Part shown: positions 16,550-24,031 of the stretch, in pieces
Numbering within the stretch: position 1 is the stretch's first letter
Layout of the letters: each line of letters starts with the position of its first letter
NCBI RefSeq assembly: GCF_000021925.1
Contig: NC_011830.1
Location: 3,321,001 to 3,385,000 of the forward strand
Direction of reading: 5' to 3'
DNA length: 64,000 bases
Source of the DNA: Desulfitobacterium hafniense DCB-2
Lineage (GTDB): Bacteria; Bacillota; Desulfitobacteriia; Desulfitobacteriales; Desulfitobacteriaceae
Program-made: the position numbers and the translations under genes
The notes under the pieces: generated by a model
The model's database searches: none
The model's input: the letters and a program-made list of their open reading frames with translations, nothing else
Told to the model about the DNA's origin: nothing

Positions 16550-17874
16550 TGCACAACCTCTCCCATTAAATCGTAGCTATCTGCTCCGGTAATCTTAACC
16601 AGTACAAAGTCCCCGATTTCAAGTTCCCCAGGTGAATCAACATAGACAACACCGTCGATCTCCGGAGCATCCCCTTCACTGCGGCCGACCCAGCGTTGAT
16701 CCGGCAATGCTTCTTCGATAAGAACCTTTAGGGTCTGCCCTACCCATCTCTGCTGCTGCTCGTAAGCAATGTCGTGCTGCAGCTCCATGAGTTGATCACG
16801 CCGCTGTTGACGAATCTCCTCAGGCACTTGGTCCTCCCTTTGGGCGGCCGGAGTAGATTCCTCCTGAGAATAGGCAAAAGCTCCTAAGCGGTCAAAGCGG
16901 ATTTTCTTAGCAAAATCTACAACAGCTTGAAACTCTTCTTCCGTTTCCCCGGGAAAACCGGTAATCATAGTTGTGCGAAGACGAATGTCGGGGATTTCCT
17001 GGCGCAATTTATGAATTAATCCTTCAGCCTCTCGGATCGTACCCCTCCGGTTCATCTCAGCCAGGACTTTATCATGAGCGTGTTGAAGAGGAAGATCGAG
17101 ATAACGGCAAACTTTGGGCGTTTCTTTCATGACTGTGATCAGTTCATCCGTAAACAATTCCGGATAACAATACATAAGACGAATCCACTCTATTCCTTCA
17201 ATCCCGGCAATCTCTTTGATTAAGGAAGGCAGCCTATATTCACCATAACGGTCCTTGCCATAGCGGGTAGTATCCTGAGCGATCAGTAAAACCTCTTTTA
17301 CCCCTTCGGAAGCCATGGCCTCTACTTCGCGAAGGATGGATTCCTGGGTCCGGCTGCGAAAGTGGCCCCGCACATGAGGAATGATGCAATATGTGCAATA
17401 ATTATCGCATCCCTCCGCTACTTTAACATAGGCATACTGCTTAGGGGATAAACGGACACGAGGCATGGTTTCATCATAGATAAAGGCGGGCGCCTCGGCG
17501 CTGATTCTTCTGACCTTGCTCTTCTCTGCTTCCTCAAGGGTCTCCAGAATCTCTGCGACATTCCCGGTCCCCATGATCCCGTCCAATTCGGGGATCTCAG
17601 CTAAGAGCTCATCACCGTAACGTTGGGCCAAACACCCTGTGGCCACTAGAGTCTGACACTGTCCTTCTTCCTTATATTGAGACATCTGGAGAATCATATC
17701 GATGGACTCAGCCTTAGCACTTTCAATAAAAGTACAGGTATTGATAATGATAATATCTGCCTGCTCCGGCTCATTCACGATCTGGTATTTTGTCATCATA
17801 TGACCGGTCATGATTTCACTATCGACTTGATTCTTCGGACATCCTAAAGTCACGACAGCAACTTTTTTGTTCAA
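16546..17874 (-). CDS. rimO: Ribosomal protein S12 methylthiotransferase RimO
   Basis: RimO adds a methylthio group to an aspartate of ribosomal protein S12 using two [4Fe-4S] clusters and S-adenosylmethionine. Domains in order: UPF0004 with VTLGCPKNQVDSE and two further cysteines (NTCTF, TGCLAQ), the radical SAM core with CDNYCTYC, and a C-terminal TRAM domain. The NQVDSE and EGCDNYCTYCIIPHVRGHFRSR signatures favour RimO over MiaB. The frame opens at a GTG (17883), but AGAGGTG is properly spaced for the TTG at 17874, giving the usual N-terminus. Confidence 0.93.
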   Translation of the reverse strand: MNKKVAVVTLGCPKNQVDSEIMTGHMMTKYQIVNEPEQADIIIINTCTFIESAKAESIDMILQMSQYKEEGQCQTLVATGCLAQRYGDELLAEIPELDGIMGTGNVAEILETLEEAEKSKVRRISAEAPAFIYDETMPRVRLSPKQYAYVKVAEGCDNYCTYCIIPHVRGHFRSRTQESILREVEAMASEGVKEVLLIAQDTTRYGKDRYGEYRLPSLIKEIAGIEGIEWIRLMYCYPELFTDELITVMKETPKVCRYLDLPLQHAHDKVLAEMNRRGTIREAEGLIHKLRQEIPDIRLRTTMITGFPGETEEEFQAVVDFAKKIRFDRLGAFAYSQEESTPAAQREDQVPEEIRQQRRDQLMELQHDIAYEQQQRWVGQTLKVLIEEALPDQRWVGRSEGDAPEIDGVVYVDSPGELEIGDFVLVKITGADSYDLMGEVVQ

Positions 17875-18192
17875 TGTCTGCACCTCTGCATATCATCATT
17901 TCTCCAAAATTCTTTTTCCGGCACTGTCAGAAAGTATAAGCTTGCACTGTATACTTTCTTTAAAATCTTGATTTGTGTGTAATTACTAATCTAGTATAAA
18001 CTAATATTTCCCTAAGTGTCAAAACTAATTATCCTTGGTTACGGTCATAGGCAACACTTTTATTACTAAAATATGGCAATATTATAAAAGAGGGGCTTAG
18101 CAACTATTCCCTTTAATTTTCAAATGGATTACAGTAGAATGATGTGAGTAAGCTCTCTGGACAAGATTACATAGTATAATAATCATTGCGAG
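17875..18192. other. Divergent intergenic region rimO / 18.2-kb gene
   Basis: About 318 bp between two divergent genes, so it should hold both promoters. The notable element is an inverted repeat at 17929-17959; otherwise only AT-rich sequence was seen. Confidence 0.5.
17929..17959. promoter_or_regulatory. Inverted repeat upstream of rimO
   Basis: Perfect 10-bp arms (AGAAAGTATA and TATACTTTCT) are separated by 11 nt, about 55 bp upstream of rimO. It may be an operator or a leader hairpin; the sequence alone does not decide. Confidence 0.4.
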
Positions 18193-18795
18193 GTGCTCAG
18201 TTTGTTAAACGATACTCTTTCACCTGTCGATCAATGCGGCTGTGGGGATACAGGTTATTTAAACTCCCGCACCCTTCCCATCGCCCTCGATCATGGCGCT
18301 GGTAAAGTCATCAATGTGCCTGTCTATTCCTGTGGAAGTTCCATGTGTGACGAATACCGCATCCCTTCGGCCGTGGCTTCCCGTCTCGATGAACTAGCCG
18401 AAGAAATGGAAGCAAAAGGAATACTTTCCATGGCTTTCTCCTGGGGAGCCTCCCAAGAGGACACCCTTGGGTATCAGGACTCACTGAGCCAAGGGTTTAT
18501 ATGGAAGTTCCAGAACCGCTCTTATGAAGATGCCCGGGTTCTTTTCGTAATCGATGGCGATACCTTGGTTCTGCAAAGTAAATTAGACCCCACTGAATAT
18601 TATCTTCTCAAGCGTCTTGAAGAAAGCAAGGAGGGAGTTTTCTTTTCCTTCTCCAAATTTATCGAGGAGGATGAAGAGTTAACCTATGAAAAATATATAG
18701 TACTGGAACCTTCCTTTCAGAAAGAGCTGGGAGTTGTCAAAATGGAAGAAGTTGAGGACATGCTGAGGGAAGAGTTCGGGGAGATCTGTGATTAG
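18193..18795 (+). CDS. Hypothetical protein with a cysteine-rich N-terminus
   Basis: This plus-strand gene encodes up to 200 residues. The N-terminus has QCGCG and about 30 residues later YSCGSSMC, a likely zinc-binding site, followed by an acidic, soluble helical and beta domain (ARVLFVIDGDTLVLQ). I recognise no family. The GTG at 18193 and a TTG at 18202 are both possible; the AGGTG site favours the TTG. It diverges from rimO and converges with the YgiQ-type gene. Confidence 0.65.
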   Translation: MLSLLNDTLSPVDQCGCGDTGYLNSRTLPIALDHGAGKVINVPVYSCGSSMCDEYRIPSAVASRLDELAEEMEAKGILSMAFSWGASQEDTLGYQDSLSQGFIWKFQNRSYEDARVLFVIDGDTLVLQSKLDPTEYYLLKRLEESKEGVFFSFSKFIEEDEELTYEKYIVLEPSFQKELGVVKMEEVEDMLREEFGEICD

Positions 18796-18815
18796 ACCCG
18801 GCTCATCCTTCCTGT

Positions 18816-20744
18816 TCACCCTTTTGGCCTGGACTTAACCCTGGGTTTTCCTTTCACACTGTTTCTCTTTTTGTCACGAGCCTGCGGGGCGGAGGAGGAA
18901 GGTGAGGTTTTCCCGATCGGGCCTAAGCTCTTCTTATGCTGGGAGCGGGGGCGAATCAGGCATTTAGGACCATGGCCGATCAAGTCCTCCCGATGGGCTG
19001 ATTTCAGTGCCTTCTCCACCAAATCGTAATTCTTAGGGTTCCGGTATTGAATCAAAGCTCTTTGCATGGCCTTTTCTTCCATGGTCCGGGGTACATAGAC
19101 CTTTTCCATGGTGCGGGGATCCAGCCCGGTGTAATACATACAGGTGGATAAGCTTCCCGGAGTGGGAATAAAGTCTTGAACCTGCTCCGGGTTGACTCCC
19201 ATATCCCGGACATATTCCGCCAGTTCGATGGCTTCTCTTAAGCCGCTGCCCGGATGAGAGGACATAAGATAGGGCACCAGATATTGCTTTTTGCCAAGGT
19301 CTTCATTGATCGTTTTAAACTCATCGGCAAAACGCTCGTAGACTTTTTTCCCCGGCTTTCCCATCCTTTTCAATACCTTTTCGCTGATATGCTCGGGAGC
19401 AACCTTAAGCTGCCCGCTTACGTGATGCTCACACAGTTCCCGCAAAAAGGTTGTATTCTTATCAGCCAGGACGGCATCATAGCGAATTCCGGAACGCACA
19501 AAGACTTTCTTAACCTTAGGCAGATTGCGCAAGCGGCGCAGGAGATCGATATATTCGGTGTGATCCACATCCGCCTTGGCACAAGGAGCAGGAAAGAGGC
19601 ATTGCTTATGGGGGCATGCCCCGCGTTTAAGTTGGGCTTTACAGGCCGGGCGGCGGAAATTGGCCGTAGGTCCACCCACATCATGAATATAGCCTTTAAA
19701 ACGCGGACTCCAGGTCAACTGCTCCGCTTCTCTGACGATGGACTCGGCACTCCGCCCCTGGATAATCCGCCCCTGATGGAAGGTCAGGGCGCAGAAAGAG
19801 CATCCTCCATAACAGCCCCGGGAGCTGACCAAACTGAACTCCACTTCTTCAATGGCCGGAACCCCGCCTGCTTCCTCATAGACAGGATGATAAGACCCAA
19901 CATAGGGCAAGGCATAGACCCCGTCCATCTCGGCTTGAGTCAAAGGATAGGCCGGCGGATACTGAATAACCCCGACCTGCCCATGGCTTTGATACATAGC
20001 CTTGCCATAATAGGGGTCCTGCTGATTATATTGCACCCAGAAGCTTTCCGCATACTTCCTCTTATCTCCCACTACATCCTGATAAGCAGGGAGCTGGATG
20101 ATTCCTTCCGGAATCTCCTTTTTCCAAGGAACCATGGTCCCTCTGACACCTTGAACCTCAGCAATGGGTTCCCCGTCGTTTAAGGCATGAGCCACCTCAA
20201 CAATCGCCTTTTCCCCCATGCCAAACACAAGCAAATCCCCCTGGCTGTCCAACAGGATGGAGCGCTTAACCTTATCACTCCAAAAATCATAGTGGGCAAA
20301 TCGCCTTAGGGAGCTTTCGATACCACCGATAATCACCGGCAATCCCGGAAAAGCTTCACGGACTTTATTGGTATAGACAATGGTGGCATGATCAGGGCGT
20401 AACCCTGCCTTGCCTCCCGGGGAATAGACATCTTTTTGACGCCGCTTCTTGGCCGCCGTATAATGGTTGACCATGGAATCAAGATTCCCACCGGACACCA
20501 GGCAGGCCAGGCGCGGTCTGCCCAGAGCTTGAAAGGCTTTCACATCACGCCAATTGGGTTGGGCTATAATGCCTACTTTATAGCCATGCTTCTCCAGTAC
20601 CCGGGATATTATGGCAATACCGAAGCTGGGATGATCCACATAGGCATCTCCGGTAATAAGCAGGAAATCCAGCTCTTCCCAGCCCCGTTTTTTCATGTCC
20701 TGTTTACTGATAGGTAGAAATTGGGGAATTTTAATCGAACTCAC
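18816..20744 (-). CDS. YgiQ-family radical SAM protein
   Basis: The 642-residue protein starts with a cobalamin-binding-like region (LLITGDAYVDHPSFGIAII), has the radical SAM triad CYGGCSFC near residue 315, and a conserved C-terminal half with QVQDFIPTPGSLSTCMYYTG and a basic tail. It belongs to the UPF0313/YgiQ family, whose substrate is not established. AAGGAG lies so close to the first GTG (20744) that the exact start is unclear. yajQ precedes it with a terminator between. Confidence 0.9.
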   Translation of the reverse strand: MSSIKIPQFLPISKQDMKKRGWEELDFLLITGDAYVDHPSFGIAIISRVLEKHGYKVGIIAQPNWRDVKAFQALGRPRLACLVSGGNLDSMVNHYTAAKKRRQKDVYSPGGKAGLRPDHATIVYTNKVREAFPGLPVIIGGIESSLRRFAHYDFWSDKVKRSILLDSQGDLLVFGMGEKAIVEVAHALNDGEPIAEVQGVRGTMVPWKKEIPEGIIQLPAYQDVVGDKRKYAESFWVQYNQQDPYYGKAMYQSHGQVGVIQYPPAYPLTQAEMDGVYALPYVGSYHPVYEEAGGVPAIEEVEFSLVSSRGCYGGCSFCALTFHQGRIIQGRSAESIVREAEQLTWSPRFKGYIHDVGGPTANFRRPACKAQLKRGACPHKQCLFPAPCAKADVDHTEYIDLLRRLRNLPKVKKVFVRSGIRYDAVLADKNTTFLRELCEHHVSGQLKVAPEHISEKVLKRMGKPGKKVYERFADEFKTINEDLGKKQYLVPYLMSSHPGSGLREAIELAEYVRDMGVNPEQVQDFIPTPGSLSTCMYYTGLDPRTMEKVYVPRTMEEKAMQRALIQYRNPKNYDLVEKALKSAHREDLIGHGPKCLIRPRSQHKKSLGPIGKTSPSSSAPQARDKKRNSVKGKPRVKSRPKG

Positions 20745-20767
20745 TCCTTAACTAGTGAAATCAAAAA

Positions 20768-20785
20768 CTCCCACAAGTGTGGGAG
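20768..20785 (-). terminator. Terminator of yajQ
   Basis: A perfect 8-bp stem CTCCCACA / TGTGGGAG with a 2-nt loop in the written arms (4 nt when the terminal A-T pair opens) is followed on the minus strand by TTTTTG. It separates yajQ from the YgiQ-type gene. Confidence 0.8.
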
Positions 20786-20797
20786 GTGTGAATGTCT

Positions 20798-21289
20798 TTA
20801 ACGATAGTTGATAAATTGAAGGTCGATACCCAGATCCTGCTTGCGCAATAAGGCGATGACTTCCTGTAAATCGTCTTTATTCTTCCCCGTGACCCGAACC
20901 TGGTCTCCCTGGATCGAACTGGACACTTTGATTTTGCTGTCTTTGATGAGCTTATTGATCTCTTTGCCTTTATCCTGAGATATTCCTTGAACAAGCTTAA
21001 CTTCCTGGCGGACCGTATCTCCGGCTGCCGGCTGAACCTTGCCATATTCCAGAGCTTTAAGAGAAACCTGCCGCTTAACCAGCTTGCTCTCCAAAATATC
21101 AATGACATTGCGGAGTTTAAAGTCATCGTCAGAAACCAGTATAATTTTCTCGTCCTGCAGTTCAAGGGAGGATTTACTGTTTTTAAAATCAAAACGCTGT
21201 TCAATTTCTTTTTGCGCTTGATGAACCGCATTGATTACTTCCTGCATCTCCACTTTAGAAACGATATCAAATGATGAATCCTTGGCCAC
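20798..21289 (-). CDS. yajQ: YajQ family nucleotide-binding protein
   Basis: A 163-residue UPF0234/YajQ protein with two ferredoxin-like halves (SFDIVSKVEMQEVINAVHQA ... RVTGKNKDDLQEVIALLRKQ ... LQFINYR). Homologues bind nucleotides, including cyclic di-GMP in some bacteria. The frame extends to 21334, but the GTG at 21289 after AAAGGAGAG gives the standard start VAKDSSFD and the normal length. Neighbours are rodZ upstream and the YgiQ-type gene downstream. Confidence 0.92.
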   Translation of the reverse strand: MAKDSSFDIVSKVEMQEVINAVHQAQKEIEQRFDFKNSKSSLELQDEKIILVSDDDFKLRNVIDILESKLVKRQVSLKALEYGKVQPAAGDTVRQEVKLVQGISQDKGKEINKLIKDSKIKVSSSIQGDQVRVTGKNKDDLQEVIALLRKQDLGIDLQFINYR

Positions 21290-21337
21290 GAATCTCTCTC
21301 CTTTGCATCCATGAATATATTCAACCAGCCTCAAGCC

Positions 21338-22141
21338 TCAAGGCAGGAGGCTGATTTGATTTGCGCTGTCTTTCTTAAGAATGATGTTATTAACCACCTG
21401 TCCCTGAGCCCCCAGACTTGGCCAGGTCTTGCCGTTAAGGGTTACCGTAAGCCCACCGGCATTGCCGACTGTGACCAGTTCTATTTGGTCCTTTGCCTTT
21501 AACTCTTTAGTGGCTCCTTGAGTAAAGGTTCCCTCAAAAGCAAACTGACCATCCACATTGACCCGGATCCAGCAGGGCTGACTAAAGACCAGCTGAGCCA
21601 CCAGACCTTCATTTTCCTGGGCGATCACATTTTGGGGGTTGGAAGGAGAGGTTTGGGCCGGTGGCGTATCGTCCGGCGGGGGAGTGTTTTCCGGTTGTTG
21701 GACGACTTCTTCCTGAGGAGTAGTAGGCAAGGGTGTGACTATATCTTCCGGAGCAATGGTGGTGCCCGGATGCTTGCTCAGGGAGGCGATTCCAATCACG
21801 ACCACAAGAGCAACCACTCCGGTAACAGCCACAAGCACAGGTTTAATCCACTGGGGCCTCCGGCGGGGCAGCGGCGGAGCCGGTTCAGCGGATAAGGGTT
21901 TTTCCTGTTGCTGCCCTAAGGCTTTATAGTGCTCTAGAACCTCCTCCGGGTTTATTCCCAAATGCTTGGCATAAGTTCTTAAAAACCCTTTGGTATAAGT
22001 GTCACCGGGTAAAATATGATAAGCTTCTTCTTCCAAAGCTTCCAGATAGCGGATTCTGATTTTGGTAACTTCTTCAGCCTGAGTTAAGCTCCACCCTTTA
22101 TCCACACGAGCGTTGCGAAGGATTTGTCCCTCTCCTGCCAT
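21338..22141 (-). CDS. rodZ: RodZ-like helix-turn-helix membrane protein
   Basis: The N-terminal HTH (LRNARVDKGWSLTQAEEVTK, IRIRYLEALEEE, GFLRTYAKHLGINPEEVL) matches RodZ, which links MreB to the membrane during cell-shape control. A basic segment (RRRPQW), one membrane helix (VLVAVTGVVALVVVIGI), a Pro/Thr-rich linker and a C-terminal DUF4115 beta domain (CWIRVNVDGQFAFEGTFTQG) follow. The ATG is preceded by AAGGAGG. It sits in the ymf-like cluster with ftsK, tepA and the DUF3388 gene, as in Bacillus. Confidence 0.88.
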   Translation of the reverse strand: MAGEGQILRNARVDKGWSLTQAEEVTKIRIRYLEALEEEAYHILPGDTYTKGFLRTYAKHLGINPEEVLEHYKALGQQQEKPLSAEPAPPLPRRRPQWIKPVLVAVTGVVALVVVIGIASLSKHPGTTIAPEDIVTPLPTTPQEEVVQQPENTPPPDDTPPAQTSPSNPQNVIAQENEGLVAQLVFSQPCWIRVNVDGQFAFEGTFTQGATKELKAKDQIELVTVGNAGGLTVTLNGKTWPSLGAQGQVVNNIILKKDSANQISLLP

Positions 22142-22164
22142 GATAAACCCTCCTTCTTAGTGTT

Positions 22165-22950
22165 TTAGCTAATATCAAAAGCAGAAAAACTAACGGCTAC
22201 ATCATCAATCCCAATCTCATCCTGAGGTTGATTACGAATCTCAATGATAAAATCCAGGTCTCTTTTGATCCGGCCATCCCGCAAAAATACATCAGGATGC
22301 TCGATGATCTTCGGTGTGGGTAATTCCATCACCCGGTTCAATAATTCCCAGTGGGCATCATTGCCACGGGAGGTGCTTGTCATACCATCGATTAAAAACA
22401 CGGAATCTTCAGCTTCGTCCAGCATAAGGGTTGTTCGCAAGGTTTGCCGGATAATCGTCGAAGAAAGGAGGATCCACTTCTTATTGGCATAAACGCAGGC
22501 GCTGATCGCGGCTTCCGTTTTTCCTACCCGGGGAACCCCGCGGATGCCAATCAACTGATTGCCACCCTCAACTAAAGTATCTCCTAAAAAGTCCACAAGC
22601 AATCCTAATTCTTCCCTAATAAAGCGGTAAGTCGGCGGATTGCTTTCCGCCTTATCCAAACGCCGCCCATGCCGCAAGGCCAGGCGATCAAAGATCGTCG
22701 GCGGGCGAAAAGCTGCGATCTCAATGGTATCGACATGCTGCAAAGCCTCTTGGAGGGCTTGAACCTTCTCCGGAGACGGATACTGAAGCAAAAACCCCCG
22801 GCGGTCCTCACCGATCCCATTGACGGTTAAGATATTGATCTCAAGCATTCCCAATAATGTGGAGACAGCACCCAGCAAGCCAGGTTTATTTTGCTGTATC
22901 ACATATTCCAAATAAAGTTGTTCTTCTGAGTATACCCGACCACTGATCAA
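22165..22950 (-). CDS. DUF3388 (YmfK-like) protein
   Basis: The N-terminal third is an ACT-like domain (YLEYVIQQNKPGLLGAVSTLLGMLEINILTV in part), and the rest contains a P-loop-like GIRGVPRVGKTEAA and a VFLIDG strand, the pattern of the DUF3388 family found near spoIIIE in Bacillus (ymfK). Function unknown. The frame opens at 22992, but GGAGG is correctly spaced before a TTG at 22950, which gives the family N-terminus. The gene still overlaps the 3' end of mnmH by 65 bp, an unusually long overlap. Confidence 0.8.
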   Translation of the reverse strand: MISGRVYSEEQLYLEYVIQQNKPGLLGAVSTLLGMLEINILTVNGIGEDRRGFLLQYPSPEKVQALQEALQHVDTIEIAAFRPPTIFDRLALRHGRRLDKAESNPPTYRFIREELGLLVDFLGDTLVEGGNQLIGIRGVPRVGKTEAAISACVYANKKWILLSSTIIRQTLRTTLMLDEAEDSVFLIDGMTSTSRGNDAHWELLNRVMELPTPKIIEHPDVFLRDGRIKRDLDFIIEIRNQPQDEIGIDDVAVSFSAFDIS

Positions 22951-23965
22951 GGTAATCCTCCAATTCTTTGATCCCCTTTTCCGGATCTTCATTGCTTATG
23001 GAATCATCATAATCATGGCTGGGCTGGTTAGGATAGGCATAAAGAGCATCGTAGTATTTCAGCATTCCTTCTGTAAACTCTTCTAAATTTCCTTGTTCCA
23101 GCAAAGCGCTGTACTGGGCAATCGTTTTATGTCCCAGGTTTTTCGTCAGACGCCCAAGCGCCGACTTAATCTCCAGGTCAGCATGAGGATACTGGGTGTA
23201 TTCTTTGATTAAGCGTTCAACCCGATGCTGAACTGAATCATAGATCAGGATTTGCGGGCCCATTTTCATAGCTTCATAAACATTGGTCGGCAAATTGATG
23301 CGGCCAATGCGCTTACTCTCACATTCAACTATAATATAAGGGAAATCCGCTAACATCCTAAGCTCTTCGTACAAAGCGGCTTCAAAGCTTTTCTGAGAAG
23401 GACCTGAACCCAAGCCCACCGACCCAAATACAGAGCCCCGATTATTAGCCAGGGACTCTAAATCAATGGCCGGATAGCCGTCAGCCCTTAACCGCTTTAA
23501 TAGCTCAGTCTTGCCTACACCGGTATTCCCCCGCAGCACGACAACTTTAAAGGGGAACTCCCGGCTAAAATAATCATGAACCAAATGGCGATAAGCCTTA
23601 TATCCCCCTTGCAAGCGGTAAACAGGCAAGCCCATCAGACCCAAAACAGTGGCTAAGGATTTGCTCCTCATCCCTCCCCGCCAGCAAAAGAGCACCACAG
23701 GCCGGCCCTTGGACCATTGCCTGGCTTGGTTATAAAGTCCATCCAACTTAGGGCCGGCTATAGCCAGCCCTTGCTCCTTGGCTAAAGCGGGCGAGACCTG
23801 TACATAAGTAGTGCCAATCATGGCTCGTTCTTCATTACTAAACAGAGGCAGATTCAGTGCACCAGGTATGGTGGCTTCCTCATATTCACCTTCAGAGCGA
23901 ACATCGAGAAGAACTATATCTTTAATTTTCAGCAACTCTTCAATCGTTATATCCTGAACCATCAT
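22886..23965 (-). CDS. mnmH: tRNA 2-selenouridine synthase
   Basis: MnmH (SelU) replaces sulfur by selenium in the wobble 2-thiouridine of tRNAs, using selenophosphate. The N-terminal rhodanese domain carries the catalytic cysteine Cys94 in FCWRGGMRS, and a P-loop GNTGVGKT (146-153) starts the second domain. The length of 359 residues is normal, though the last 20 residues overlap the next gene and may be variable. Its presence implies that the cell makes selenophosphate (selD), not visible here. Confidence 0.92.
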   Translation of the reverse strand: MMVQDITIEELLKIKDIVLLDVRSEGEYEEATIPGALNLPLFSNEERAMIGTTYVQVSPALAKEQGLAIAGPKLDGLYNQARQWSKGRPVVLFCWRGGMRSKSLATVLGLMGLPVYRLQGGYKAYRHLVHDYFSREFPFKVVVLRGNTGVGKTELLKRLRADGYPAIDLESLANNRGSVFGSVGLGSGPSQKSFEAALYEELRMLADFPYIIVECESKRIGRINLPTNVYEAMKMGPQILIYDSVQHRVERLIKEYTQYPHADLEIKSALGRLTKNLGHKTIAQYSALLEQGNLEEFTEGMLKYYDALYAYPNQPSHDYDDSISNEDPEKGIKELEDYLDQWSGILRRTTLFGICDTAK

Positions 23966-24031
23966 ATTTCCTTCTTAATTTATACTATTCTCTTCTATTA
24001 TCATAAATCCTCTCAACAAAATGTGCAACTT

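Noticed and set aside
19254..20183. Long plus-strand open frame (309 codons) opposite the YgiQ-type gene
   Set aside because: It is antisense to a clearly conserved radical SAM protein, has no recognisable domain and its frame follows the codon pattern of the real gene.
20761..21231. 156-codon minus-strand frame over yajQ
   Set aside because: It lies in another frame of the conserved yajQ gene and its product is a basic, Ser/Arg-rich low-quality sequence.
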